A stretch of DNA of 64,000 nucleotides from COE1 sp965114465. Lineage in GTDB: Bacteria; Bacillota; Clostridia; Lachnospirales; Lachnospiraceae. A program made the position numbers and the translations under genes. Where the stretch lies: assembly GCA_965114465.1 (NCBI GenBank), contig CBCOYO010000001.1, positions 1 to 64,000 on the forward strand. The letters are read 5' to 3'. This document shows, piece by piece, positions 44,101-54,695 of the stretch; the stretch's first letter is position 1; each line of letters starts with the position of its first letter. Under the pieces are notes generated by a model. The model was given only the letters and a program-made list of their open reading frames with translations. It was not told the origin of the DNA and made no database searches.

Positions 44101-47100
44101 GCATTAATATCACGTGCAGAAGTTAAACGCAATGCTGCATGGTTTTTGCGGAACTGAATCAATCCCTTGTAATAATCTCGAACTGCCCGATATTCTTCTT
44201 TATCTAAATCTGACCACTTAATGCTGTTTACAAAATCAGAAGAATTGTAACTGTTATGAATTACTTCTCCTTTTTCGTCCACTTTTGTTCTTAATAATTC
44301 TTCCGCCGCATGAATCAAAGGAATTCCCTCTGATGTCATATAGATTGCCGCTGACAGATTATTCATCTTAATGCGATCTGCCACTGGAGTATCTGGCTGG
44401 GAAACGGAAATCTTATCCCACAGTGTGTAATTATCATGACAAGATGCATAATTTATCGTCTGTGTCGGACTCTTACACCAATTCGTAGCTGCAACAAAGC
44501 ACCCTGCAAGAATGGATTCTTTGCCATCTGCGCCTTGAACAAATCCTGTATTACCAGCATTAAAGTTATCACCCTTAATTGCATCACGGATCGTGTCACT
44601 AAAATACGCAAATTTCGGAGTCTTTGTAGAATTTGCCTGTGTTGCCATTGTAATATTATCTTTGCTAAGAGCCGTATCCATAGTCCAGCCTTCACCATAA
44701 AATACAACATCTGGATGACTCTCATGCACTGTATTTACAACTTCATTAATCGTTTCTGTATCCAACAAACCTACTAAGTCAAAGCGGAAACCATCAATAT
44801 GATACTCGTCTGCCCAGTAATTTACAGAATCGACAATGTATTTTCTTACCATTGCACGCTCTGATGCTGTATCATTGCCGCATCCAGAACCGCTGGAATA
44901 AGTACCATCTGCATTTGTTCTTGAGAAATACTTTGGTACAATCTTGTTAAAGCTAAAGTCATCTGCACTGTATACATGGTTATATACTACATCCATAATT
45001 ACATTGATATTATTGTCATGCAGTGTCTTTACCATCTGCTTCATTTCTTTTACGCGGACTGCTCCATTATAAGGATCTGTTGAGTAAGAGCCTTCCGGCA
45101 CATTGTAGTTCTTCGGATCATAACCCCAATTGAACTGTGGCGTATCCAACTTTGTTTCATCTACTGTCGCATAGTCATACGAAGGAAGAAGATGAATATG
45201 TGTAATACCTAAATCTGTTAGATAATCCAAACCTGTTGTCTGTCCGCTCTTATTTTTTGTTCCTTTTTCTGTAAGCCCTAAGAATTTTCCTTTGTTTTTC
45301 TCCGAAATTCCTGAAGATTCATCAATAGAGAAATCCCTAACATGCAGCTCGTAAATAATAGAATCTGTATAGCTCATTCCTGCGTTTGGCCCACGGTCAC
45401 TTGCCCATCCTGCTGGATTGGTAGCATTCATATTAATAACCATTGCCCTGTCGCCGTTCACGCCGGTTGTCTTTGCGTATGGATCACACGCTTCTTTTTC
45501 TTCTCCGTTTACAGTAACACTGTATGTATAATAAGTACCGTTTAAATCTTCTTCTACTGATACAAACCAAACGCCTTTTTCGCCTTTTGTCATATCTATT
45601 GACCTAATTAAGTCGTCTGTTCCTTCTGTTCCAGATTTATATAAGTTAACTTGTACTTTCTCTGCTGTAGGTGCCCACACCTTGAATGTCGTTTTGCTGC
45701 TGCTCCACGTTGCACCAAGATCATCTCCGGTATAGGTGTACTGACTTTCAAATGTATCAGAAGAATACAAACTTGGCATAGATACTTTGTAATCCTGCCC
45801 GTCATAAACAAGAACATACTCTTTCGCCATTGCCTCTGCGCTTGATAAATCCACTCCAAGGCTTAACTCGTATATATTCTCGTCTGCATTTGCAAGTTTT
45901 ATCGCTGTAACAGGTATCATTGTTTCTGGTTCATTTTCACCGGTCTTCTTTGTCTTTAATGCAAATATGCCGTCAAGAGCGCCTGTAATTGGTATTCCTG
46001 TCTGCACTTTAATTACGTTCTTGCTGCTGTTATATACAGCCGACCGTATTTTAACACCGATTAAAACATCATCCCCTAATACTCTCGTTCCAGGGAATTG
46101 ACCAGATGCGACATAGTAATCTACCGTACCAGAAAGAATGTCGGAAAGGTCAATATAGCAGTCCATTCCGGGATCTTTCTCTGCCCAATCATTGCCTTCA
46201 ATACTCTTACGGATAATATAGTTCATAACACTGGCTGTACGTCCAACCAGTTTCACTTCTGCTACTTTTCCGCCTGCTTCATCGTCAGAAGTAAACTGAA
46301 CCACTGCACTCGTTCCGTCGCCCCACGTCCAGACATTCCAGCCTGTATAATCGCGGTCAGGTCTGTTATAATGCAGTCTTACAGTTATCTCATTTTTATC
46401 CTCTACAACTTTAATAGAAAACGTCACGGAATCGCTGCCTGCCGTTGCTGTCAGCTCAATGCTCTTTCCTGCAAACGTTTCTGCTACGGTTATCTTTTTG
46501 CTCTTATCGTCAAGCGTTACGCCTTCCTGTGTTGTAGTAGAATAGGTTACGTCAACAAATGTCTTAATTCCATCTTCTGACAATTTTGTCAACTGTGCTG
46601 GAAGCGCTGATTCCTTTCCTTTTGCAATCGTCAGTTCTGGTGCAATCAATCCTGCCTTATAAGTATCTGCTACCAATACAACTGTACCGCCGCCTGCTGC
46701 TGCTGGAATCACTACTTCAATCGTACCATCCGCCGCAACCGGATACGACTTGCCACTGTACAAATCCTTGTATCCTGTCACGCCATTGCTGTCTACAGTT
46801 ATCTTTAATGTACGTGCATCAGACTTGATATTCATTCCAACATAAAGTGTTGTATCATTATAACTTCTGGAAATTACATCATAACCATCCGCATTTGACT
46901 GTGCTACAACCTGCCTGTTACCTTTTGCAAATACATCTGCATATTCGCTTCGAATTGCAAGCATCTTCTTATAGTGATTGTAAATGCTGCCATTCTGCGA
47001 CTGCTGCTTTTCTAACTCTTTCCAATTAAAATCATAGCGGTTTGTCTGATAAGGATAATCATTGTTTCCTGACAAGCCGATTTCTTCACCATAGTAAATC

Positions 47101-50100
47101 ACTGGCTGACCTTTTGCTGTAATCTGCAAAGTTGCTGCTACGTAGGAAGCTGCAATTGCTGCATCTGCACTCCAGCCCTTGTTTTTCAATTCCTGTTGAA
47201 AACCATTCTCATCATGGCTGCTTAAAAACTGCCCTGTCAAATAGGTATTATTCAGTGCCTTGTTGCGGTTAATCAGATTATTTTCTATAGAAGAAATATC
47301 TCCGTTCACAAATGAGGTTGCCCACTCGTTAAAGTTAAAGTCTAACAGAGAATCCATCTGTCCGCTGCCCAGTCTGCCGCCGTTTGCACTATTATATCCT
47401 GCACCGAAATACTCACCAATCATTTTAAAATTCGGATTGGCTTCGGTCAGTGCATTTTTAAATGCCATCCATGTCGTATCATCTACGTGCTGTACTGTAT
47501 CTACACGGAAATAATCAACACCCTTCTTTGCCCAATTTACCTGCCACTCAATAATCTGATCTCTAACTTCAGGTATTTCTGTCAGGAAATCTGGAAGACC
47601 TGCCTGGTATCCGCCAAGTTCATGGTCATCTTCTACTACATCTTTGCTGTCCCTTAGCATACCAGCAAACTTATCGGTATTTTCCATACCATATCCTGCA
47701 TGGTTTACTACAACGTCTACCATAATCTTCATGCCTTTTTCATGTGCAGTGTTGATTAAGGTTTCAAATTCTTCCTCTGTACCAAGCGCGGGATTTAATT
47801 TCGTAAAATCACTTGCCCAGTAACCATGATATCCAGCATAGTATGGTACTTTATCTTTGCCTTCTCCGCCAACCGTAACACCTTTTACATTCTCTACAAT
47901 TGGCGTAATCCATATCGTATTCACGCCCAAATCTTTTAAATAATCCAGTTTTGCTGTTACACCGGCAAAATCGCCGCCATGATACAAGCCTTGATTGTCT
48001 TTTCCATAGGTATTATAATCACCATCTTTGCCGTTTGCTTCATTATTGCCTTCGTTGCCGTCAAAAAATCGGTCTGTTACCATAAAGTAAATTACAGATT
48101 CATCCCAATTAAAATCGTTTTCGCTGTCCGCCTTCTGTGTAACGTTCACAGTTGCTTTTGTCTGTAATTGATTGCCGCGGGCATCTTCTACTGTAACTGG
48201 CAATTCATATGTTCCAGCAGCAATATTATCTCTTACCGAAAGAGAAACTGCCATCAGCTCTGGTGAAATAACCAGCTTGTTGCTAATGCCTAATTCTGAA
48301 GCATCCACATATGCGCTTTTCACCAGCACATCCGAATTTTTATCCCCATTTGCAATAATGGTTAACACATTGTTTTGTGTATAATCCATAGAATCCAACT
48401 GCAAAGAAGCTTCAATTGACTCCAAGTTCAAATTGGGTTTTCCTTCATAAATGCCTACGCCGTGAACATACCAAAGTTCTGCTTCTTTCGCTTCGCCCTT
48501 TAACTGATACGTTCTGTCACTATCTTTGTCGTCCCAGTTTTCTTCACCGGCATAAGGTTTTCCAATTACGCCGATGCTTGCATAAGGAACGCCAACTTCT
48601 GCTGTAAGCCATGTAATATCATTATCAAAATCGTCATAAACTAAGCTTTCATCAAATGCAAATACTCCGCCCGGATTGCTCGTACCAGGTTCCCAGATAT
48701 ACAAATCGGATTGATCGCTTGCCTGATCTGGCGCATCGGGATTAAAATAATGAATCGTATACTCAAATGCTGCAAGGAACGGATTTTTGTCATAAATTCC
48801 TTTTCCGTATACATACCAAAGTTCCGCTTTTTCTTCGCTCGTTATCTCATATTTGTATTCTTTATCCTGCTCGTCCCAATTTCCTTGTGGTCTAGCAATT
48901 ACAGTAATATGCGGATATGGAAGTTTTACTTTCATAGTCAGCCATGTCTTTCCTTCTTCTTCCGCATCTTTTGTAATCTCTGTAAATTTATAATCTCCTA
49001 CCATATCTTCCGGAGAACATTCATCCCAAATATGTAAATCTGGCCCTGCTGCTGATGTCGGAACATCTGCTTCGGGATTGTAGTAATGAATGGTGTATTC
49101 ATATTCTTTGCTGCCGGATACAAAAACATAGCTGTTTCCATCACCTCCAACAACCTGTTCATTATTGGGGTCTGCTAACCATTGTTCTGCACCGTTGCTA
49201 TCTTTATACCAGAATTTGTATTCATATCCGCCATGCGGCAGTTCAATTTCAACACTATGTATACCCGTTTCCTCATCCTTTGTCATTTTATAGTCATCGG
49301 TTACTGCCCAGTCGGATATTTGCAGCCCGCGTACATATACGTTTTCTGCTTCGCTGTTTTTGTAGCGGAATGTTACTTTGTTTCCGTTGACTTCGGGGCT
49401 GATGATTTTATTGGGGTCTTCTCCCTCTATCGTTACAATACTGTTGTTACTTTTTACGATATCATTATTCGGATCACATATCCATTTATCATCTACGATA
49501 AATTTATACTGATGTTCCCCCGGTGTTAATGCTTCTTCCATTGTATAAGTAAAGATACCATTTGTATCTTTCGTCATTTCAATTGGGTTTTTCTCCCAAG
49601 TTGTCATCTCGCCTGCTAATTTTACAGACTTTGCAGATTTGTTTTTATAACGAAATGTTACAATTCCATCATTAACTTCCGGACTAATTACAGGCGTTGT
49701 TGAAAGAAAATATTGTGGTTCAGCATTATCATATCTCTCTATCCAAACCCAACGTTCATATGTAGTAACATCTGTAAATTCCGTTGATGGAATAATAATA
49801 TCTTGTGCTTGTTCATTATTTTCACTGTTGTTATTGTTAAAAATTATAATAAAGCCACTGCTTTTTGGTATTTCACATGATAATGTATAATATCCATTTG
49901 CATCTTTTTGCAGATTGTCACCGGTTATTCCCGGCCAGCTTCCGCTTAGTGCATCTCCATCCCAACCTTCACCATTATGTTTTCCAAAGTACGCCGCAAC
50001 ATCGCTCCATCCATACGAATTCTTATAATGCAGAATCACATTTACCTGATCTTCTGCTGGAGTTGTGTCGCCTTCATTATTATCTTTGCTTGATTCTTCT

Positions 50101-50705
50101 GTAGTTTCTTCCGTTTCTGCGTTTTCGGTCGACTCAGAAATTTCGGTGCTTTCGGTTATACTTTCTGTTTCTGTATTTGTCGTTTCTGTTGTTTTTGTTT
50201 CATCTTCCGCTGTTGTTTTTTCTTCTGTTGTTTCCTCTGTCTTATTTTCTTCATCTGTTTTCTTATTATTTTCTGTTTCTTCTGTCTTTTTATCTTCGTC
50301 TGTCTTCTGATTGCTTTCTGTTTCCTCTGTCTTTTCGTCTGTTTTTTGAACGTTTTCTGTTTCTGCCGCTTCTTCAGACTTTACAGATTCTTTTTCACTT
50401 GATTTGTCTATTGTTTCGGTTTTTTCCGTTCCAGTATTTTTATCATCTCCACTCGATTCGCTCGCGGGGTCAGCTTGTTTTTCATCTTGGGCGGCTTCCG
50501 TATTCTGCCCGCTACCTTCACTGACTTCGCTTGCTTCAGCCGTTTCACCGGATATTGATGTTTCGCTTTCCGCTGCCCATACAGTCGCAAATGCTTCCGG
50601 TGCTATCTGTACATTGGAAATGACCATAGCAAATACTAACATTAAACTAAAAATGCTTTTTGCTAATTTGCGTTTCTTTTTACAGAGTTTTTTTGCTTCT
50701 TCCAT
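41116..50705 (-). CDS. Giant secreted amylase-pullulanase with two GH13 domains (interrupted by assembly gap)
   Basis: The start is at 50705 (MEEAKKLCKKKRKLAKSIFS), with AAGGAAGG upstream and a signal peptide ending near TVWAAESE. Merging the 7-bp overlap at the N gap gives 3190 aa. In order: an acidic linker; CBM26-like (about 218-310); two CBM48-like domains (about 350-520); two CBM41/PUD domains (about 538-750); a first GH13 barrel of alpha-amylase or neopullulanase type (about 870-1350) with VDYFRVDTVQHV, MIGEYF and LSSHDENG; a CBM41 (about 1438); CBM48; and a second GH13_14 pullulanase barrel (about 1778-2290) with DGFRFDLVG, FYGEGW and ASCHDNY. Four FIVAR repeats and MBG-like repeats complete it. 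All catalytic residues are present in both barrels, so it can cut alpha-1,4 and alpha-1,6 bonds. No surface anchor motif is seen. Confidence 0.9.
42578..42587. other. Ten-N assembly gap
   Basis: The gap is flanked by the same word: CTTCACG at 42571-42577 and again at 42588-42594. Collapsing the two copies joins VALKPVVK to YNGKALKLNK, as in the paralogue (ALKPIVKFNGKTLK), and makes the gene length a multiple of three. Confidence 0.95.
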
Positions 50706-50777
50706 GCCTTTTCCTTCCTTCCTTTTTTTGTCCGTGAAATAGGATTTTATGGGAAATCCGCTTTCACATATTTTGAT

Positions 50778-50858
50778 CGAGTAGAAATTTCTACTCGCGC
50801 GCACAGGCATTTTTCTGCTATGCTGACAAGCTTTATTTGCGTGCCCGTGTGCATTCAT
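50778..50858 (-). repeat. Family D two-stem element in the amylase-pullulanase leader
   Basis: On the minus strand ATGCACACGGGCACGC ... GCCTGTGCGCG, then a perfect 20-bp palindrome, CGAGTAGAAATTTCTACTCG (50778-50797). It lies between the promoter (50905-50933) and the start codon (50705), so it is transcribed as part of a leader of about 190 nt. A small hairpin (AAAGCATC/GATGCTTT, 50863-50890) precedes it. Confidence 0.7.
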
Positions 50859-50904
50859 AACGAAAGCATCCAAAAATTTAGATGCTTTTAATAGTTGTAT
50901 ATTA

Positions 50905-50933
50905 ATATTATTTTACATTCACAAATTTGTCAA
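50905..50933 (-). promoter_or_regulatory. Promoter of the amylase-pullulanase gene
   Basis: TTGACA, 17-bp spacer, TAATAT on the minus strand, about 200 bp upstream of the start. The 200 bp further upstream (50934-51135) contain no gene or repeat that I recognise. Confidence 0.8.
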
Positions 50934-51135
50934 TACTTTTACGAATTTTCTCGAAAGAAATATAAATATTTCACCCATTCCTAGCAGCTTATCGGTATTT
51001 ATGTATACAAAACACAAAAAATGAAGCATTTTTATGCAAAATATGCTTACATATTGCACATATTAACGTAGTACATTTTAATATCCTTATCCGCCATTAA
51101 CGGACTACCAATCCATCCTTTGAAAGTGCTTTTAA

Positions 51136-51184
51136 ACAAAAAAACAGCATCTTTTCCATAGTTTTCCACTATTTCCAAGATGCT
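51136..51184 (-). terminator. Terminator of the two-component operon
   Basis: On the minus strand AGCATCTT and AAGATGCT form the base of a stem-loop, with an inner ATAGT/ACTAT, followed by GTTTTTTTG. It lies about 110 bp after the kinase stop; 51185-51295 shows no feature. Confidence 0.75.
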
Positions 51185-51295
51185 ACCTCAAAAAATATTT
51201 TGTTTTACTTTTAATTGATGCCAGCGCCGCAAATAAAGATTTGGGCAAGCAAACTGTTGTGATATTTAACTGTCGAAGCAACGTAATACACTTTA

Positions 51296-52228
51296 CTATA
51301 CTTTCCTAAGCTGCACTGTAAAAACTGTTCTCACATTCGGCTCACTTTCCAGAGTAATATCACCACCTAACTGGTTTGCAAGGTTTTTGGCTATGGTTAG
51401 TCCCAGCCCGTTTCCATGAATATTGCGGTTGCGGGAATCCTCCATTGTATAGAGCCGTTCAAAAACGCTGGCAGCAAATGCACGCTCTATTCCCTTACCT
51501 TTATCCACAATATCCACAAATGCATAGGTTTCATCGTCGCGCAGCGTCAGTCCGATATAGCCGCCTGCACTTCCGTAACGCACAGCATTTGATATTAAAT
51601 TCGACAAAATCCGGTGAATCGCATCCTCACTGCCCAGCACAGAAATGTCTTGTTCTGGAATAGAAATTTCCGCATCAAAATCCTTTTGCTGTAAAATATC
51701 ATAAAACCCCAATATATTTTCACGGCAAAGTTCACTTAAATTCACTTGGGTCAGTTCAATCTGCGTATCGCCGGCTTCCAGCTTCGCAAGTGTGAAAAAT
51801 TGGTTTATCAACTCCATTACCTGCTGCGCTTTCGCTTCCACTTTTTGCAATGACACATTTTCCTTATCACTTAGGCGCATAATTTCCAGATAACCAAGGA
51901 TAACCGTCAGGGGCGTTTTAATATCATGAGAAATATTGGAAAGCATTTTTTTGGATGATTCCTCCTGCCGCTTAAAATCTATTTTGATTTTTTGACGGTC
52001 AAGCAACAGACGGTTTAACTGTTCGCACAATGCAATTAACGCTTTATTATCTGTAAAAACCATAATCTGTTCTGCGCTGTCCTGCTCCAAAATATCCGCA
52101 ATTTTTTGGCTAATTTCCCTTAAATGTTTCCCCATTCCCTTATGAAACGCAAAATGCTGGTGTAATATTACGCATAACAGTACCACAACTATAGCCATCA
52201 GGAATATTACTAATGTGCTTTCATTCAT
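51296..52228 (-). CDS. Membrane sensor histidine kinase
   Basis: A 310-aa kinase with only one clear N-terminal membrane helix (about 5-25) and almost no extracellular part, so it probably senses through the membrane or through a partner. The dimerisation domain has SNISHDIKTPLTVILGYLE (phospho-His near 101). The ATPase domain has the N box LSNLISNAVRYG, VDKGKGIE and NGLGLTIAKN. This small BceS/VanS-like class often reacts to envelope-active antimicrobials. It overlaps the response regulator (TAATG), so the pair is translationally coupled. Confidence 0.92.
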   Translation of the reverse strand: MNESTLVIFLMAIVVVLLCVILHQHFAFHKGMGKHLREISQKIADILEQDSAEQIMVFTDNKALIALCEQLNRLLLDRQKIKIDFKRQEESSKKMLSNISHDIKTPLTVILGYLEIMRLSDKENVSLQKVEAKAQQVMELINQFFTLAKLEAGDTQIELTQVNLSELCRENILGFYDILQQKDFDAEISIPEQDISVLGSEDAIHRILSNLISNAVRYGSAGGYIGLTLRDDETYAFVDIVDKGKGIERAFAASVFERLYTMEDSRNRNIHGNGLGLTIAKNLANQLGGDITLESEPNVRTVFTVQLRKV

Positions 52229-53004
52229 TATATATCCCCCATCTTATATCCAATGCCCCAAACTGTCACAATATATTTGGGATCACGTGGATTATCCTCT
52301 ATTTTGCTGCGCAGGCGGCTGATATGAACATTTACTGCATTTTCATCTCCAAGGTATGCGTCGTCCCATATTTGAGAATAAATTTGCTCTTTTGTGTAAA
52401 CTTTTTTGGGATTTTTCATAAGAAGCTTTAATATTTCAAATTCTTTTGCTGTTAATTCAATCGCTTTGCCGCTTTTTTCAAGAGAATAGTTATCGGTATT
52501 CATCGTAAGGCAGCCTTTTTTTATTATATTTTCCCCCATAAAGCCATCTGCCAGTTGGCTGCCGCCGGCAACAGTATTCGCTGCAATCATACTATTGGCT
52601 GTAGCTGATAGATTCGACACAGGGGAATTTGCTGTTGACACATACTGCGTACTCCTGCGGATATTAGCTTTAATCCTTGCAAGCACTTCCGTTACAGAAA
52701 ATGGTTTGGTAATATAATCGTCCGCCCCCAGCCCTAATCCTAGTGCTTTATCCGAATCGGATTCTTTTGCGGATAAAATAATTATTGGCACAATGCTGGT
52801 TTCCCGAATTACTTTCATAACCTCCATTCCATTGCGCTTTGGTATCATAAGATCTAACAGCACCAAACTATAACTGTCTGCAAAAAATTTTTCAATAGCT
52901 TCCTCCCCGTCATATGCTGGTATCACCTCAAAATTTTCTGTATACAAAAAATTCTTCAGCATGTCGCTGATTTCCACATCATCTTCCACCAATAAAATTT
53001 TCAT
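52228..53004 (-). CDS. OmpR-family response regulator with an unusual linker
   Basis: A 258-aa regulator: receiver domain (about 1-118) with acidic residues in VEDDVEI, phospho-acceptor in LVLLDLMIPKRNG and Lys in DYITKPF; C-terminal winged helix (about 160-258) with LTAKEFEILKLLMKNPKKVY and VNVHISRLRSKIEDNPRDP. Between them is a Ser/Ala/Asn-rich insertion of about 40 residues (VSTANSPVSNLSATANSM ...), longer than the usual short linker. GGGAG seven bases upstream supports the ATG at 53004. It is the first gene of the operon with the kinase. Confidence 0.92.
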   Translation of the reverse strand: MKILLVEDDVEISDMLKNFLYTENFEVIPAYDGEEAIEKFFADSYSLVLLDLMIPKRNGMEVMKVIRETSIVPIIILSAKESDSDKALGLGLGADDYITKPFSVTEVLARIKANIRRSTQYVSTANSPVSNLSATANSMIAANTVAGGSQLADGFMGENIIKKGCLTMNTDNYSLEKSGKAIELTAKEFEILKLLMKNPKKVYTKEQIYSQIWDDAYLGDENAVNVHISRLRSKIEDNPRDPKYIVTVWGIGYKMGDI

Positions 53005-53141
53005 TTCCATACTCCCCGCTTTGCACGGATACCAATCAATCGTTTTAACTTTTCCCTCTATCCATTATTGAGGGAGTATTAGTTATCCAAACAATTCCCG
53101 TCATCCGCCATTGATAGACTATCTGTTGCCCTTTCTTTTTG

Positions 53142-54299
53142 TTATTCAAGCAGCTTCCCTTTCAACTGCATAATCTCCTTATTCGTTATTCCAATTGCCT
53201 GCAAATATGCTTCTGCGCTACCATATTTTTCTCGAAACAGCCGCAAAAACTGCACCATATAGTCCTCGCATGGTATTACAATATTGATATCAGTTTCTGG
53301 AAATTTCTCCCGCAATACGGCAAAACGTTTTTGATTACATTCTTTTGTCAGCATATAGTTATCAATAATGTCTTTATCGCATACGCCTGCAAGCAATAGC
53401 AAAATTGCCGATACCACGCCAGTGCGGTCTTTTCCTGCCGCACAATGAAACAGCACCCCCTCCGGTGCATTGGCAATATACCGAAAAACTTGATATATAT
53501 TTGCTGCCTGCGCAATTTTTAAATAGCTTAAAGGAACTGCTGCAACTGATTCTGGTATACTACCGCCCTCCTCAATCGGAACATGGTAATACTGAAATCG
53601 TTCCATCTGCGCAAAAGGACTTGGAGCGGTCTGCACAGCGTCAGCGCCACGCATATCAATGATGGTTGTAATTTTATTTTCTTTTAAATATGTAATGTCA
53701 CGTTCATTGGGATTTCTAATAAAATCACTCCGAAATAGTACGCCATTTCGTGTGTACAGTCCATTTTCTGCCAAATATCCGCCAAGTTCTCTAGTATTTA
53801 ATGTTGTTTCTAATAGGCTTTTCTGCTGGGACGAAGAAATACCATACAAATATCCTTTTCCATTTTTTTGGCTTCCATAATATGGGATTGGCGTAAGACC
53901 GCTTTGATCGTCCAATGCGCATCGAATTAATTTTTTTGTTAAATCCGCAACGTCTTCCCTTGACAATGCTTCCTCAACGGCAAGCCACACCACCTCGCTG
54001 TTTTCATCATTATCTGAAACTGCCTCGCCCGAAATATACTCCGCCCGAAATGCAACATACCAGTCATGCGTATTAAACCTAACAGCAATAATATTTTTCG
54101 GCTCTATTACGGTATTTGTTTCCTCAAGATATTCCCTCTTTAACGCCTGCTGCGGCAGTTCTCCATATTCAACATAACCGCCTGGCACAATAAGCAGACC
54201 TTTTCCTGCGCCGTAAGTGTGCCTTGCCAGTAATACTTTTCCATTATTTATCACAACGCCCGTTACAGACTGACTCCAGTTTGTATGATTATTTTCCAT
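53142..54299 (-). CDS. Nudix hydrolase fused to a tyrosine-type phosphatase
   Basis: A 385-aa two-domain protein. Residues about 8-135 are a Nudix domain with a canonical box, GGYVEYGELPQQALKREYLE followed by ET (Gx5Ex7REUxEE). Residues about 165-385 are a phosphatase of the Tyr/Ser (LipA, Y_phosphatase3) type, with VLFHCAAGKDRTGVVSAI containing the CxxGKDRTG P-loop near residue 290, plus NTRELGGY and an Asp-containing RGADAV loop. A nucleotide-derivative hydrolase and a phosphatase in one chain suggests consecutive steps on a phosphorylated nucleotide or phosphoester. There is no signal peptide. It stands apart from the two-component operon. Confidence 0.87.
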   Translation of the reverse strand: MENNHTNWSQSVTGVVINNGKVLLARHTYGAGKGLLIVPGGYVEYGELPQQALKREYLEETNTVIEPKNIIAVRFNTHDWYVAFRAEYISGEAVSDNDENSEVVWLAVEEALSREDVADLTKKLIRCALDDQSGLTPIPYYGSQKNGKGYLYGISSSQQKSLLETTLNTRELGGYLAENGLYTRNGVLFRSDFIRNPNERDITYLKENKITTIIDMRGADAVQTAPSPFAQMERFQYYHVPIEEGGSIPESVAAVPLSYLKIAQAANIYQVFRYIANAPEGVLFHCAAGKDRTGVVSAILLLLAGVCDKDIIDNYMLTKECNQKRFAVLREKFPETDINIVIPCEDYMVQFLRLFREKYGSAEAYLQAIGITNKEIMQLKGKLLE

Positions 54300-54425
54300 A
54301 TTGTTATCCTGCTTTCTTTGTTCACTTAATAAAATATATTTATTTTACCAAACCCCATCAAAATTGTAAACCATAAGATAATTTTATAAATACAGAAAAA
54401 AATATCTGTTCGTCTTTAATACAAC

Positions 54426-54568
54426 GTTTCAATTCACACACATGCCAATCTTTATCAGCTTATAGGTTACTGAGGTGTGAATTGCAACAATTGATGCACA
54501 CAAAACGCTAAAGTGTAAGCATTTTGGCGCATAATTCCCACTACTTTGGCATGGGTGTGAAAAGTAAC
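54426..54568. repeat. Family C modular repeat, copy 3
   Basis: A 143-bp block from GTTTCAATTCACACA to GAAAAGTAAC. The X module is 54426-54488 and the Y module follows (TTGATGCACACAAAACGC ... CATAATTCCCACTACTTTGG). The X module is the inverse of 29931-29993. The sequence 54300-54425 holds nothing else recognised. Confidence 0.8.
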
Positions 54569-54606
54569 AATTGTAACACATTCTCCACCCAATCTCCCAC
54601 AAAATA

Positions 54607-54635
54607 TTGACACAAATACCATTTGACAGTATTAT
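54607..54635 (+). promoter_or_regulatory. Promoter of the DUF3160 lipoprotein gene
   Basis: TTGACA, 17-bp spacer, TATTAT, about 60 bp upstream of the ATG and just after the family C repeat. Confidence 0.75.
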
Positions 54636-54695
54636 TAGTATAGAGGGCGGAAGAGAATAACACAGTTCCTTCACCCCAAAGAGAGGAGCTATTTT

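Noticed and set aside
50752..50770. Catabolite-responsive (cre) site before the amylase-pullulanase gene
   Set aside because: TGAAAGCG fits the left half, but the right half (GATTTCCC) departs from the consensus at key positions.
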